In this document: one piece after another, positions 23,662 to 33,004 of the stretch
Numbering within the stretch: position 1 is the stretch's first letter
Layout: each line of letters opens with the position of its first letter
DNA from: Hymenobacter mellowenesis
GTDB lineage: Bacteria; Bacteroidota; Bacteroidia; Cytophagales; Hymenobacteraceae
Assembly (NCBI RefSeq): GCF_030581005.1
Contig: NZ_JAUQSX010000003.1
Location: 248,001 to 312,000 of the forward strand
DNA length: 64,000 nt
Direction: 5' to 3'
Translations under genes and position numbers: made by a program
Notes under the pieces: generated by a model
Told to the model about the DNA's origin: nothing
Databases searched by the model: none
The model's input: only the letters and a program-made list of their open reading frames with translations

Positions 23662-26652
23662 ATGCCATTCGTCCATTCCGCTCCCGTTTTCCATGAATTG
23701 CCCGCGCGCCCAAACCGCTGGCATCAACTTGTTAGCTACTCCTTTTTGTTGGTCGGCCTGTTGCTGGGCGCGGCGCAGGTTGGAGCTGCTGCCACTGTGG
23801 CTTTGGCAGTCAAAGTGTCAGGTGGAATAACCTCAGAACGGCGTAGTGGCGCGGCCCTTCGCGCCTCCTCGTTGAGCGGCCGGAACCGGACAACTAAAGC
23901 CGAACCCAAGCTACCGCAGCAACGCCGCGCCGCGAAGGGACGCGTCGCTACATCCCGCCATTTGGCTGCCCAAACCCGCACCATTCTGCTGCCCAAAACA
24001 GCCCACGCCCGCCTGCAATACGGCGCTTCTCAACTGGCCACCGCACTGCGCGCCGCTGGCTATCAGGTGCAGATTCAGCAGGTCGATAAGCTGCCGAAAG
24101 CCAAGGGCTTGATTGTCGTAGGCCGTGCCACCGATGCACTGGTGCAGCAGGCCGCCACCGCCTTTCGCACGACCGCCGAAAAAGCGACCGGCAAGGAAGG
24201 CTTCGTGCTTTCTTCGGCCAAAGATGACAACCTGCTTATCAACGGAGCCGACAACTCGGGGGCCCTCTACGGCTGTATGGAACTGGCGGAACAAGTGAAA
24301 GCCAAAGGCAAAATCAACGAGAACATCCACCTCGCCGACCAGCCCGAAATGGTGCTGCGCGGCACCTGCATCGGCGTCCAGAAGCCCTATTACCTGCCCG
24401 GCCGCACGGTGTACGAGTATCCGTACACGCCCGAAACCTTCCCGTGGTTTTACGATAAGGCGCTCTGGGTGAAGTACCTCGATATGATGGTGGACAACCG
24501 GTACAACTCGCTCTATCTCTGGAACGGGCACCCGTTTGCCTCGCTGGTGCGGCTCAAGGACTACCCGTTTGCGGTGGAAGTAGACGATGCCACGTTCAAA
24601 AAGAACGAGGAGATGTACCGCTTCCTTACCGAGGAGGCCGACAAGCGCGGCATCTGGGTGATTCAGATGTTCTACAACATCATCGTTTCCAAGCCCTTCG
24701 CCGAGCATTACAACATCAAAACCCAAGACCGCGCCCGGCCCATCGTGCCGCTCATTGCCGACTATACCCGCAAGTCCATCGCGGCTTTCGTGGAGAAATA
24801 CCCGCACGTGGGCCTGATGGTGGCGCTGGGCGAAGCCATGGAAGGCACCGGGCAGGACGACGTGGACTGGTTCACGAAAACCATTATTCCCGGCGTGCAA
24901 GACGGCCTCAAAGCCCTCGGCCAGACCGAGCAGCCGCCCATTGTGCTGCGCGCTCACGACACCGACGCGCCCCGCGTTATCGCCGCCGCGTCGCCGCTTT
25001 ACAAGAACCTCTACACCGAAGCCAAATTCAACGGCGAGGCGCTGACCACCTACACGCCCCGCGGCTCCTGGGCCGAGCTGCATCGCAAGCTCAGCAGCAT
25101 GAATTCGGTGCACATCGAGAACGTGCACATCCTCGCCAACCTGGAGCCGTTCCGCTACGGCTCGGCCGATTTTATCCAGAAATCGGTGCAGGCCATGCAC
25201 AACACTTACGGCGCCAACGGCTTGCACCTCTACCCGGAGTCGTCGTACTGGGACTGGCCTTACTCGGCCGACAACGTGCCCGGCCGCCAGCTGCAGGTCG
25301 ACCGCGACTGGCTCTGGTATGCCGAATGGGCCCGCTACGCCTGGCGCGCCAACCGCCCCCGCCCGGCCGAAGTCGCTTACTGGAGCCAGAAGCTGGCCGC
25401 GCAATTTGGCTGCGACCCGGCCGCCGGCCAGCAAATTCTGACGGCCTACGAAGAAGCCGGCGAAATCGAGCCCAAGCTGCTGCGCCGCTACGGCATCACC
25501 GACGGTAACCGCCAGACGCTCACGCTGGGCATGCTCATGAACCAGCTCATCGACCCCAAGCGCTACGGCTTGTTTACACTGCTTTATGAGTCGGAATCGC
25601 CAGAAGGTGAGATGATTATCGAGTATGCCGAAAAGGAGGCGAAAGGGGAGAAGCATGTCGGCGAAACGCCACCGCAGGTGGCCAATGAGGTGGTGGCGCA
25701 CGGTAAGGCCGCCATCGCAGCCATTGAGAAAGCAGCCCCATCCATCAAGAAGAATCAGACCGAGTTTGCCCGCGTCAAAAATGACATGTACTGCCAGGAT
25801 GCGCTGGCCAATTTCTACGCCGAAAAGGCCCGGGCCGCTTTGCAGGTGCTACGCTACAAGTACTCGCACAACGTGCAGGACCTGACCGCCGCTGTGCCGC
25901 TGCTGCAAAGCAGCGTGGCGCACTGGCAGAAGCTCGTCGACCTCACCAAAGACAGCTACCTCTACGCCAACAGCATGCAAACCGCCCAGCGCAAAATCCC
26001 GATGCGCGGCGTGGACGGTACCTACAAAACCTGGGCGGAAATGCTGCCTGTTTATCAGAAAGAACTGGCCGATTTTCAGCATAACATCGACTCGCTGAAG
26101 AACACGAAAACCAATGTCGCCACGCGGAAAACAGAGGTGCTTCGCAATGCCCCGGTGGTGCTGCTGAACAAGAAGCCAAAGCCTTTATGGGTCGCATTAG
26201 GGCAACCTGCTTTCGCCGATACCACGGCGCAGATTACGGCCTTCGCGCCGGAACTGGCGGGGCTGGAAGGCGTTCTGTTCAGCAAGGCGCAGCAGGTGGC
26301 GCAGGGCACGGAAATTCGGTTTTCGACTAAAAAGCCGGTGCAAGTACTGGTCGGGTTTTTCAACCAGAAAAGCCCGCGCTACCTGCCCGTGCCGACCCTG
26401 GAAATTGATGCCAGTGCCAACGACTACGGCCAAGCTGAGAGCCGGATTTTGAACGCGCTATCCATCCCCGGCCTGCCGCCTGTCAACGTCCACGCCTACT
26501 CCTTCAAAGCCGGCACGCATACGCTGAACCTGGCCCGCGGCGCCTGCATGATTCTGGGGTTTGTGGATGCCACGCAACCGGTGCCGACTTACAATGCCGG
26601 GCTGGGCAGCGCAGTGGCACCGGGCCGGGAAATTGACTGGTTGTTTGAGTAA
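23662..26652 (+). CDS. GH67-like / GH20-N-domain secreted glycosidase (candidate alpha-glucuronidase-type enzyme)
   Basis: About 996 aa from MPFVHSAPVFHEL; a start 72 bp upstream is also open. Hydrophobic signal region SYSFLLVGLLLGAAQVGAA. Then a zincin-like GH20/GH67 N-domain (about 105-230; TILLPKTAHARLQYGASQLA, LIVVGRATD, NSGALYGCMELAEQV) and a TIM barrel (about 235-560; YLDMMVDNRYNSLYLWNGHPF, GLMVALGEAMEGTGQDD, NGLHLYPESSYWDWPY). Helical and beta domains follow. Glu residues in GEAMEG are candidate catalytic acids. Substrate is probably a uronic-acid-containing pectin side chain (inference). A degenerate family D palindrome encodes about residues 61-97. Confidence 0.7.
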   Translation: MPFVHSAPVFHELPARPNRWHQLVSYSFLLVGLLLGAAQVGAAATVALAVKVSGGITSERRSGAALRASSLSGRNRTTKAEPKLPQQRRAAKGRVATSRHLAAQTRTILLPKTAHARLQYGASQLATALRAAGYQVQIQQVDKLPKAKGLIVVGRATDALVQQAATAFRTTAEKATGKEGFVLSSAKDDNLLINGADNSGALYGCMELAEQVKAKGKINENIHLADQPEMVLRGTCIGVQKPYYLPGRTVYEYPYTPETFPWFYDKALWVKYLDMMVDNRYNSLYLWNGHPFASLVRLKDYPFAVEVDDATFKKNEEMYRFLTEEADKRGIWVIQMFYNIIVSKPFAEHYNIKTQDRARPIVPLIADYTRKSIAAFVEKYPHVGLMVALGEAMEGTGQDDVDWFTKTIIPGVQDGLKALGQTEQPPIVLRAHDTDAPRVIAAASPLYKNLYTEAKFNGEALTTYTPRGSWAELHRKLSSMNSVHIENVHILANLEPFRYGSADFIQKSVQAMHNTYGANGLHLYPESSYWDWPYSADNVPGRQLQVDRDWLWYAEWARYAWRANRPRPAEVAYWSQKLAAQFGCDPAAGQQILTAYEEAGEIEPKLLRRYGITDGNRQTLTLGMLMNQLIDPKRYGLFTLLYESESPEGEMIIEYAEKEAKGEKHVGETPPQVANEVVAHGKAAIAAIEKAAPSIKKNQTEFARVKNDMYCQDALANFYAEKARAALQVLRYKYSHNVQDLTAAVPLLQSSVAHWQKLVDLTKDSYLYANSMQTAQRKIPMRGVDGTYKTWAEMLPVYQKELADFQHNIDSLKNTKTNVATRKTEVLRNAPVVLLNKKPKPLWVALGQPAFADTTAQITAFAPELAGLEGVLFSKAQQVAQGTEIRFSTKKPVQVLVGFFNQKSPRYLPVPTLEIDASANDYGQAESRILNALSIPGLPPVNVHAYSFKAGTHTLNLARGACMILGFVDATQPVPTYNAGLGSAVAPGREIDWLFE
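23843..23951. repeat. Degenerate family D palindrome inside a coding sequence
   Basis: GTAGTGGCGCGGCCCTTCGCG and the complement of CGCGAAGGGACGCGTCGCTAC match at most positions, with CTCGTTGA as in other family D members. It lies between signal peptide and first domain of the GH67-like protein, encoding an Arg/Ala/Ser-rich linker. Confidence 0.7.
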
Positions 26653-26656
26653 TCAA

Positions 26657-26760
26657 GAACGTCATGCAGAGCAGAGCGAAGCATCCCGCGTGCCGAAGTA
26701 AACCAATCGATTGAGTTGCTATTGCCCGCGAGATGCTTCGCTACGCTCTGCATGACGTTC
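26657..26760. repeat. Long palindrome, family A
   Basis: Arms GAACGTCATGCAGAGCAG and complement, about 30 bp, with an ATCGAT-containing loop; fills the junction between the GH67-like and MGH1-like genes. Confidence 0.9.
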
Positions 26761-26777
26761 TTTCTTATTGCTATCGT

Positions 26778-28322
26778 ATGCAATTAAAACCCACCCACCT
26801 ACTCCTTTGCCTCGGTTTGCTTAGCGCCGCGCCCGCCGCGGCCCAGGTCCTCACGCCCGAGCACCTGCGTGCCAGCGTGGCCCGCTTCAATGCGCTGGAC
26901 AAGGAGGACGTCATCAACCTCGTGCCCAATGCCCAGGCGGCCGACTGGCTGGCCCGCGAAGTACCTTTGTTCGAGTGCCCCGATTCGGCCATTCAGGAAA
27001 CGTACTACTACCGCTGGTGGACCTTCCGCAAGCACCTGAAGCAGACGCCCGACGGCTACGTATTCACGGAGTTCATCACGCCAATGAAGCACGCCGGGCC
27101 TTACAACACCATCAGCAGCGCCCTGGGCCACCACCTCAACGAAGGCCGCTGGCTGCACGACCCGCAGTACATCGACCAGTACACGAAGTTCTGGTTATTC
27201 GCCAAGCAACCGCAGGTGAATGCCAAGCTGCATAGCTTCAGCAGCTGGCTGCCCGATGCGGTGTATGAGCTATACAAGGTGAATAATAACCAAGCCTTTG
27301 TGCAGGAGACGCTGCCTGCGCTCAACGCCGACTACCGGCAGTGGGAAAAGGAGCGAATGCTCCCCAGCGGCCTGTTTTGGCAGTACGACGTGAAGGATGC
27401 AATGGAGGAATCCATCAGCGGTGGGCGCAAGGAAAAGAACGTGCGGCCCACCATCAACAGCTACATGTACGGCAATGCCAAAGCCCTGGCTACCATGGCA
27501 AAGCTGACCAAGAACGACACGCTAGAGCGTAAGTACGCCGCCAAGGCCAAGCAGCTCCGCGCCGACGTGCAGAAGACGTTGTGGGACCCCAAAGCCAGTT
27601 TTTTCAAGGTGCAGTATGAGAAGGGCGGCCTTTGCGAGGCGCGGGAGGAACTGGGCTATATTCCCTGGTATTTCAACCTGCCCGCCGATAAGCCGCAGTA
27701 CGCCAAGCAGTGGGCGCAGCTTACCGATGAAGGTGGTTTCCGAGCACCCTGGGGCCTCACCACGGCCGAGCGGCGCGCGCCCGGCTTCCGCACCCACGGC
27801 TCGGGCCACGGCTGCGAGTGGGACGGTGCGGTGTGGCCCTACGCCACCACCCAAACCCTGAAAGGCCTCGCCAACCTGCTCACAGACTATAAGCACCACG
27901 ACGGCATGACGGCTCAGATTTACTACGACGAGTTGCGCAAATACGCCCTCTCGCACCGGAAAAACGGCGTGCCCTACCTCGGTGAGTACCAGGATGAAAA
28001 GACCGGCGAGTGGCTGAAGGGCGACAACCCGCGCAGCAGCTATTACAACCATTCCGGCTTCGCCGATTTGGTGATAACCGGCCTCGTAGGCCTTAAGCCG
28101 CGAACCGATAACGTGGTGGAAGTATTTCCGCTGGTGCCCGCCGGGCAGTGGGACTGGTTTGCGCTGGACCAGGTGCGCTACCACGGCCGGATGATTGCCG
28201 TGATTTGGGACAAAACCGGCCAGAAGTACGGACGGGGCCAGGGCCTGCGCATCTTCGCCGACGGCAAGGAAATTGGCCGCGCCAGCGAGCTGAAAAAGCT
28301 GACGGCCAAACTGCCGGGATAG
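26778..28322 (+). CDS. MGH1-like / GH63-clan (alpha/alpha)6-barrel glycoside hydrolase
   Basis: 514 aa from MQLKPTHLLLCLGLLSAAPAAAQ, a clean signal peptide; an upstream in-frame ATG lies inside a palindrome. The whole mature part looks like an (alpha/alpha)6 toroid: YYYRWWTFRKHL, ISSALGHHLNEGRWL, RPTINSYMYGNAKALATMAKL, HGSGHGCEWDGAVWPYATTQ and the NHSGFADLVITGLVGLKP stretch before a short C-terminal beta domain. The acidic residues in DAMEESISGG and CEWDGAVWP are catalytic candidates. Probably periplasmic, acting on a short pectin side-chain fragment. A GH142-type arabinofuranosidase role is possible but not shown. Confidence 0.72.
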   Translation: MQLKPTHLLLCLGLLSAAPAAAQVLTPEHLRASVARFNALDKEDVINLVPNAQAADWLAREVPLFECPDSAIQETYYYRWWTFRKHLKQTPDGYVFTEFITPMKHAGPYNTISSALGHHLNEGRWLHDPQYIDQYTKFWLFAKQPQVNAKLHSFSSWLPDAVYELYKVNNNQAFVQETLPALNADYRQWEKERMLPSGLFWQYDVKDAMEESISGGRKEKNVRPTINSYMYGNAKALATMAKLTKNDTLERKYAAKAKQLRADVQKTLWDPKASFFKVQYEKGGLCEAREELGYIPWYFNLPADKPQYAKQWAQLTDEGGFRAPWGLTTAERRAPGFRTHGSGHGCEWDGAVWPYATTQTLKGLANLLTDYKHHDGMTAQIYYDELRKYALSHRKNGVPYLGEYQDEKTGEWLKGDNPRSSYYNHSGFADLVITGLVGLKPRTDNVVEVFPLVPAGQWDWFALDQVRYHGRMIAVIWDKTGQKYGRGQGLRIFADGKEIGRASELKKLTAKLPG

Positions 28323-28343
28323 TTAGCAGATACGAAAAGGCAC

Positions 28344-28433
28344 GTCATGCTGAGCGGAGTCGAAGCATCTCTACTGCCCAACTAATCAGATTTACTATTG
28401 CGGTAGAGATGCTTCGACTCCGCTCAGCATGAC
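28344..28433. repeat. Long palindrome, family A
   Basis: Arms GTCATGCTGAGCGGAGTCG and complement, about 34 bp, nearly perfect; 21 bp after the MGH1-like stop and 21 bp before the GH28 start. Confidence 0.92.
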
Positions 28434-28454
28434 CGTTTCAATACACTGTTCAGA

Positions 28455-30008
28455 ATGAAACACTTCCTCTCCGCCTTTCTCCTGCTGTTCACCATCTCGG
28501 CCGCCCGCGCCCAGGACTATTACAACGTTCTGAAATACGGCGCGAAAAACGATAGCACAAAGCTCTCCACCGCCGCCATTGCCAAGGCCATTGACGCGGC
28601 GGCGAAGGCGGGCGGCGGCACCATCTACTTTCCGGCGGGCCGCTACCTGACCGGCCCCATTCGCCTCAAAAGCAACATTACCATTGAGGTAGGGGCCGGC
28701 GCCATTATCTACTTCAGCAACAATTTCGACGACTACCTGCCCATGGTGCCCTCGCGCTATGAAGGCATCGATGTGACCAGCTTTTCGCCGCTGTTCTACG
28801 CCTACAAGGCCGAAAACATCACCATCAAGGGCCGGGGCATTATCGACGGGCAGGGCAAAAAGTGGTGGGACTACGCCGAAGGGCAGTCGCGCAAAAGCCA
28901 GGATTCGAAGTGGCAGCAGGAGTTTAAGCGGCTCAATGCCAATATTATTCGGCCCGACGAGCAGGGCGGCGTGATTGACCGGGCGTTTCTACGGCCGCCG
29001 TTTATCCAGCCCATGTTTTGCAAAAATGTGTTGATTGAAGGCATCACCATCCGCAACTCGCCGTTCTGGACGGTGAACCCCGAATTCTGCGAAAACGTGA
29101 CCATTACGGGCGTCACCATCAATAATCCGAAGTCGCCCAATACCGACGGCATCAACCCCGAATCGTGCCGCTACGTGCACATTTCGAACTGCCACATCAG
29201 CGTGGGCGACGACTGCATCACCATCAAATCGGGCAAGGACGCGGCCGGGCGCAAGATGAATATGCCAGCCGAAAACTACACCATCACCAACTGCACCATG
29301 CTGAGCGGGCACGGCGGCGTGGTGATTGGCTCGGAGATGTCGGGCGGAGTGAAGAAAATCACGATTTCGAACTGCATTTTCGATGGCACCGACCGGGGCA
29401 TCCGCATCAAAACGGCCCGGGGCCGGGGCGGCGTGGTGGAGGACATTCGCGTCGATAACATCGTGATGAAGAACATTCGTGAGCAGATGATTGTGCTCGA
29501 TATGCAGTACGCCAAGTCGACGCCCGAGCCGGTTTCGGAGCGCACGCCGCGCTTCCGCAACATCCATTTCAGCAACATCACGGCCGAGGGCAACCAGGCG
29601 GGCCTGCTGAACGGCCTGAGCGAAATGCCCATCGAAAACGTAACGTTCAGCAACTGCAACTTCGACGCGAAACAGGGCTTTACGGTGAAGGAGGCCCGCA
29701 ACATTGCGTTTCATAACGTGGAAGTGAACACGACCATCGGCCCGAGCGTGCGCGCCGAAAACGTGCAGCAAATCTGGCTCGACGGCATTCGCAGCGCCCG
29801 CCCGGTAGCCGCTACTTCGCTGCTAGAGTTGAATAACACCGTTGATGCTTTCGTGTATAATTGCTTCCCGGCGGCCGGTACCGAAACGTTTCTGACGCTG
29901 AAAGGGGCCAACACGCGCAACATCGGCCTGCAAAACAACAACCTGAAATACGTGAAAATCCCCGTGAGCCAGGCCGCCGATGTGAAGGAGCGGGTGGTAG
30001 GGCCGTAG
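28455..30008 (+). CDS. GH28 polygalacturonase-family hydrolase, secreted
   Basis: Hydrolyses alpha-galacturonosyl bonds in pectin by inversion. 517 aa, signal peptide MKHFLSAFLLLFTISAARAQ. Seen in order: YNVLKYGAKNDSTKLST, then a right-handed beta-helix carrying all four GH28 motifs: NTDGIN (about 229-234), GDDCI (about 251-255), GHGGVVIGSE (about 284) and RIK (about 316). All catalytic Asp residues are present. In RG-II loci GH28 enzymes can be exo-galacturonidases on side chains as well as backbone enzymes; which applies is not visible. Confidence 0.95.
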   Translation: MKHFLSAFLLLFTISAARAQDYYNVLKYGAKNDSTKLSTAAIAKAIDAAAKAGGGTIYFPAGRYLTGPIRLKSNITIEVGAGAIIYFSNNFDDYLPMVPSRYEGIDVTSFSPLFYAYKAENITIKGRGIIDGQGKKWWDYAEGQSRKSQDSKWQQEFKRLNANIIRPDEQGGVIDRAFLRPPFIQPMFCKNVLIEGITIRNSPFWTVNPEFCENVTITGVTINNPKSPNTDGINPESCRYVHISNCHISVGDDCITIKSGKDAAGRKMNMPAENYTITNCTMLSGHGGVVIGSEMSGGVKKITISNCIFDGTDRGIRIKTARGRGGVVEDIRVDNIVMKNIREQMIVLDMQYAKSTPEPVSERTPRFRNIHFSNITAEGNQAGLLNGLSEMPIENVTFSNCNFDAKQGFTVKEARNIAFHNVEVNTTIGPSVRAENVQQIWLDGIRSARPVAATSLLELNNTVDAFVYNCFPAAGTETFLTLKGANTRNIGLQNNNLKYVKIPVSQAADVKERVVGP

Positions 30009-30012
30009 CACC

Positions 30013-30100
30013 GTAGCGTGGACTCTGCGAGTCCGCGCATTAGCTGACTTCTCCGCATTTGCTACCCCGCCCATGCGCGGACTTGCAGAGTCCACGCTAC
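30013..30100. repeat. Long palindrome, family B
   Basis: Arms GTAGCGTGGACTCTGCGAG and complement with one mismatch; fills the GH28-GH95 junction, beginning 4 bp after the stop codon and ending 10 bp before the GH95 ATG. Confidence 0.93.
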
Positions 30101-30110
30101 AATCTTCCCG

Positions 30111-32927
30111 ATGCTGCGTCTTCTCCTTTTCTTCCTGCTCTTAAGCTCCGTGGCCGCCGCCCAGCAGCCGCTCATGCTCCGCTACGCCCAGCCGGCCGCG
30201 AAATGGACCGACGCGCTACCCATCGGCAACGGCCGGCTGGGCGGCATGGTGTATGGCGGGGTAGGGCAGGAGCACATTCAGTTCAACGAAGCCACGCTCT
30301 GGACCGGCCGGCCACGGGCCTACGCCCGGCCCGGCGCCGCGCAATATTTGCCCCAAATCCGACAGTTGCTGGCCGAGGGCAAACAGGCCGACGCCGAAAA
30401 GTTGGCCGAGCAGCATTTTATGGGCCTGAAGGACCACGAGGAAACGTATGATGCTGAAAAAGCCGCTTGGCTTCAGAAAATCCAGGCCGTGAGTGTGGCC
30501 CAGGCCGTGGCCAAGCCGGGCTGGAAACCCTGGGCTGTGCCCTCGCCCAACGGCTGGGAGGCCGCCGGATTGGATGGGTTGGACGGGGCGGTCTGGTTCA
30601 GAACCACCTTCGACCTGCCCGCCGCTTGGGCTGGCAAAGACCTTACCCTAAGCCTGGGCCGCATCCGCGACGCGGACGTGACCTATGTGAACGGCCAGCA
30701 AATCGGTGCTGACGAGGGCATCAGCAAGAAGCGGCGCTACCGGGTGCCAGCCGCCGCGCTCAAGGCGGGCCGCAACGAGGTGGTTATTCAGGTGCTCAAT
30801 TTTTATGACAAGGGTGGGCTGATTGGCGTGAAGGAAAAGCAGCCGGTTTTCGTGGCCTATCCCGAGGGCGCGGCCCCCGAAACCGGTGTGGCACTGAGCC
30901 CCGACTGGCAATATTGGGTGCAGGATGCCAACCCGCCATTGGCCCCGAGCTACCAGGCGTCGTACCAACCGTTTGGGGATTTGTGGCTGGATTTTCCAGC
31001 GGCCGGCCCGGCTACCGGCTACCAGCGCAGCTTGGACATCGGCCAGGCGGTGGCCCGCACGCAATACCGGCAGGGTGGCACCACGTTTACGCGGGAGTAT
31101 TTTGCCAGCGCCCCCGGCCAGGCCGTCGTCTCGCACCTGGCTGCCGGCACGAGGGGCAAGCTAACCTTTACGGCCCGTCTCGGCAGTGTGCACGACCGGC
31201 GCCACACCTCCCGCCTCGACGACCACACCCTGGCCCTGGCCGTGCAGGTGCGCGACGGCGTGCTACGCGGCGTGAGCTACCTGCGCATCATCTCCGATGG
31301 CAAAGTCACCGTGACGGACGGGCAGATTCGGGTGGAAAATGCCAGTCAGGCCACGCTTTACCTCACGGCCGCTACCAATTTCAGGAGTTACCAGGACGTA
31401 TCGGGGCAGCCCGAGCAGCTGGCGAAACGGGCGCTGGATAAGGCATCGCAGCAGCCTTACGCCGACCTCAAGGCCGCGCACGTTCGGGACTATAAGAAGC
31501 TGTTCGACACCTTCGCCATCGACCTCGGCCATACCCAAAACGAGCAGCTGCCCACCGATACCCGCATCCTGCAGTTCAGCCCCACGGCCGACCCGGCGCT
31601 GCTGGCGTTGTACCTGCAGTTCGGGCGCTATTTGCTCATATCATCGTCGCGGGCGGGTGGGCCGCCGGCCAACCTGCAGGGGCTGTGGAACGACTCGCTG
31701 ACGCCTTCCTGGGGTAGCAAGTTCACCACCAACATCAACCTGGAAATGAACTACTGGCCGGCTGAGGAGCTGAACCTCTCGGCCTGCACCGCGCCGTTGT
31801 TCAGCTTCATCGACCAGCTTGCCCAAACCGGCCAGACCACTGCCCAGGCCAACTACCACGCCCCTGGCTGGGTGCTACACCACAACACCGATATCTGGGC
31901 CGGTACCGCGCCCATCAACGCCGCCAACCACGGCATTTGGGTAACGGGCGCGGCCTGGCTCTGCCAGCCCATTTGGGAGCACTACCAGTTCACGCAGGAC
32001 CGAGAATTTCTGAGTCAGCAATACCCAGTGTTAAAGCAGGCGTCGCAGTTTTACGCCGACTTTCTGGTGAAGGACCCGCGCACCGGCTGGCTCATCAGCT
32101 CGCCCTCCAACTCGCCAGAGCACGGCGGGCTGGTGGCCGGCCCCACAATGGACCACCAGATTATTCGGGAGCTTTTCAAAACCACCAGCGCCGCCGCCAA
32201 AACGCTCGGCGTTGATGCTGACTTGCAACAGGAATTAGCCGAAAAAGCCCGCCAGCTGGCGCCCAACCAAATCGGTAAGCACGGCCAGCTGCAGGAGTGG
32301 CTCGAAGACAAGGATGACCCTGCCGACACGCACCGCCACGTGTCGCACCTCTGGGGCGTGTTTCCGGGCACCGATATCAGCGGCGACACCACGGCGGCCC
32401 TGACGCGGGCGGCCCGCAAGTCGCTGCTGCTGCGCGGCGACGACGGCACCGGCTGGAGCCTGGCCTGGAAAGTCAACCTTTGGGCCCGCTTCCGCGACGG
32501 CAACCACGCCCTGCGCATCCTCGAAAAGCTGCTTTCGCCCGCCGAAAACGGCACCGGCGCCGAGCAGGGCGGCGTGTACCACAACCTGTTTGATGCCCAT
32601 CCGCCCTTTCAGATTGACGGCAACTTCGGCGGCGCGGCCGGCATGGCCGAAATGCTGCTGCAAAGCCAGGCCGGCTATCTGGATGTGTTGCCGGCGCTGC
32701 CCACCGCCTGGGCCAGTGGCAGCGTACGCGGCCTGCGGGCGCGGGGCGGCTTCGTGGTCGATATGAAGTGGGCCCAAGGCAAGCTGTCGGAGGTCGAAAT
32801 CAAGTCGGAAGCCGGGCGGGAGTGCGTGGTGAAATATGCGGGGAAAGAGGTGCGGCTTGCTACGAAAGCAGGCGGCGTTTATAAACTGGCGGACGTAGGG
32901 GCGGGGCTTGCCCCCGCCCGTCGTTGA
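30111..32927 (+). CDS. GH95 alpha-L-fucosidase/alpha-L-galactosidase with inserted jelly-roll domain
   Basis: Removes terminal L-fucose or L-galactose; in RG-II the known GH95 acts on L-galactose. 938 aa, signal peptide [18 protein letters not shown]. Seen: GH95 N-domain ([28 protein letters not shown]), an (alpha/alpha)6 barrel ([41 protein letters not shown]) and the C-terminal [20 protein letters not shown]. About residues 105-285 hold an inserted galactose-binding-like module ([32 protein letters not shown]) absent from standard GH95. The last residues GAGLAPARR are encoded by a palindrome arm. Confidence 0.92.
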   Translation: MLRLLLFFLLLSSVAAAQQPLMLRYAQPAAKWTDALPIGNGRLGGMVYGGVGQEHIQFNEATLWTGRPRAYARPGAAQYLPQIRQLLAEGKQADAEKLAEQHFMGLKDHEETYDAEKAAWLQKIQAVSVAQAVAKPGWKPWAVPSPNGWEAAGLDGLDGAVWFRTTFDLPAAWAGKDLTLSLGRIRDADVTYVNGQQIGADEGISKKRRYRVPAAALKAGRNEVVIQVLNFYDKGGLIGVKEKQPVFVAYPEGAAPETGVALSPDWQYWVQDANPPLAPSYQASYQPFGDLWLDFPAAGPATGYQRSLDIGQAVARTQYRQGGTTFTREYFASAPGQAVVSHLAAGTRGKLTFTARLGSVHDRRHTSRLDDHTLALAVQVRDGVLRGVSYLRIISDGKVTVTDGQIRVENASQATLYLTAATNFRSYQDVSGQPEQLAKRALDKASQQPYADLKAAHVRDYKKLFDTFAIDLGHTQNEQLPTDTRILQFSPTADPALLALYLQFGRYLLISSSRAGGPPANLQGLWNDSLTPSWGSKFTTNINLEMNYWPAEELNLSACTAPLFSFIDQLAQTGQTTAQANYHAPGWVLHHNTDIWAGTAPINAANHGIWVTGAAWLCQPIWEHYQFTQDREFLSQQYPVLKQASQFYADFLVKDPRTGWLISSPSNSPEHGGLVAGPTMDHQIIRELFKTTSAAAKTLGVDADLQQELAEKARQLAPNQIGKHGQLQEWLEDKDDPADTHRHVSHLWGVFPGTDISGDTTAALTRAARKSLLLRGDDGTGWSLAWKVNLWARFRDGNHALRILEKLLSPAENGTGAEQGGVYHNLFDAHPPFQIDGNFGGAAGMAEMLLQSQAGYLDVLPALPTAWASGSVRGLRARGGFVVDMKWAQGKLSEVEIKSEAGRECVVKYAGKEVRLATKAGGVYKLADVGAGLAPARR

Positions 32928-33004
32928 AGGAAGACAGAATGATGACTTTGCGGCTGCTGCAACGATTTTGGTCAACGACGGGCGGGGGCAAGCCCTGCCC
33001 CTAC
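32895..33004. repeat. Long palindrome, family D variant, spanning GH95 stop and GH2 start
   Basis: Arms GTAGGGGCGGGGCTTGCC and complement, over 30 bp, ending in GTCGTTGA like family D. Left arm encodes the GH95 C-terminus; right arm encodes the n-region of the GH2 signal peptide. Confidence 0.93.
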
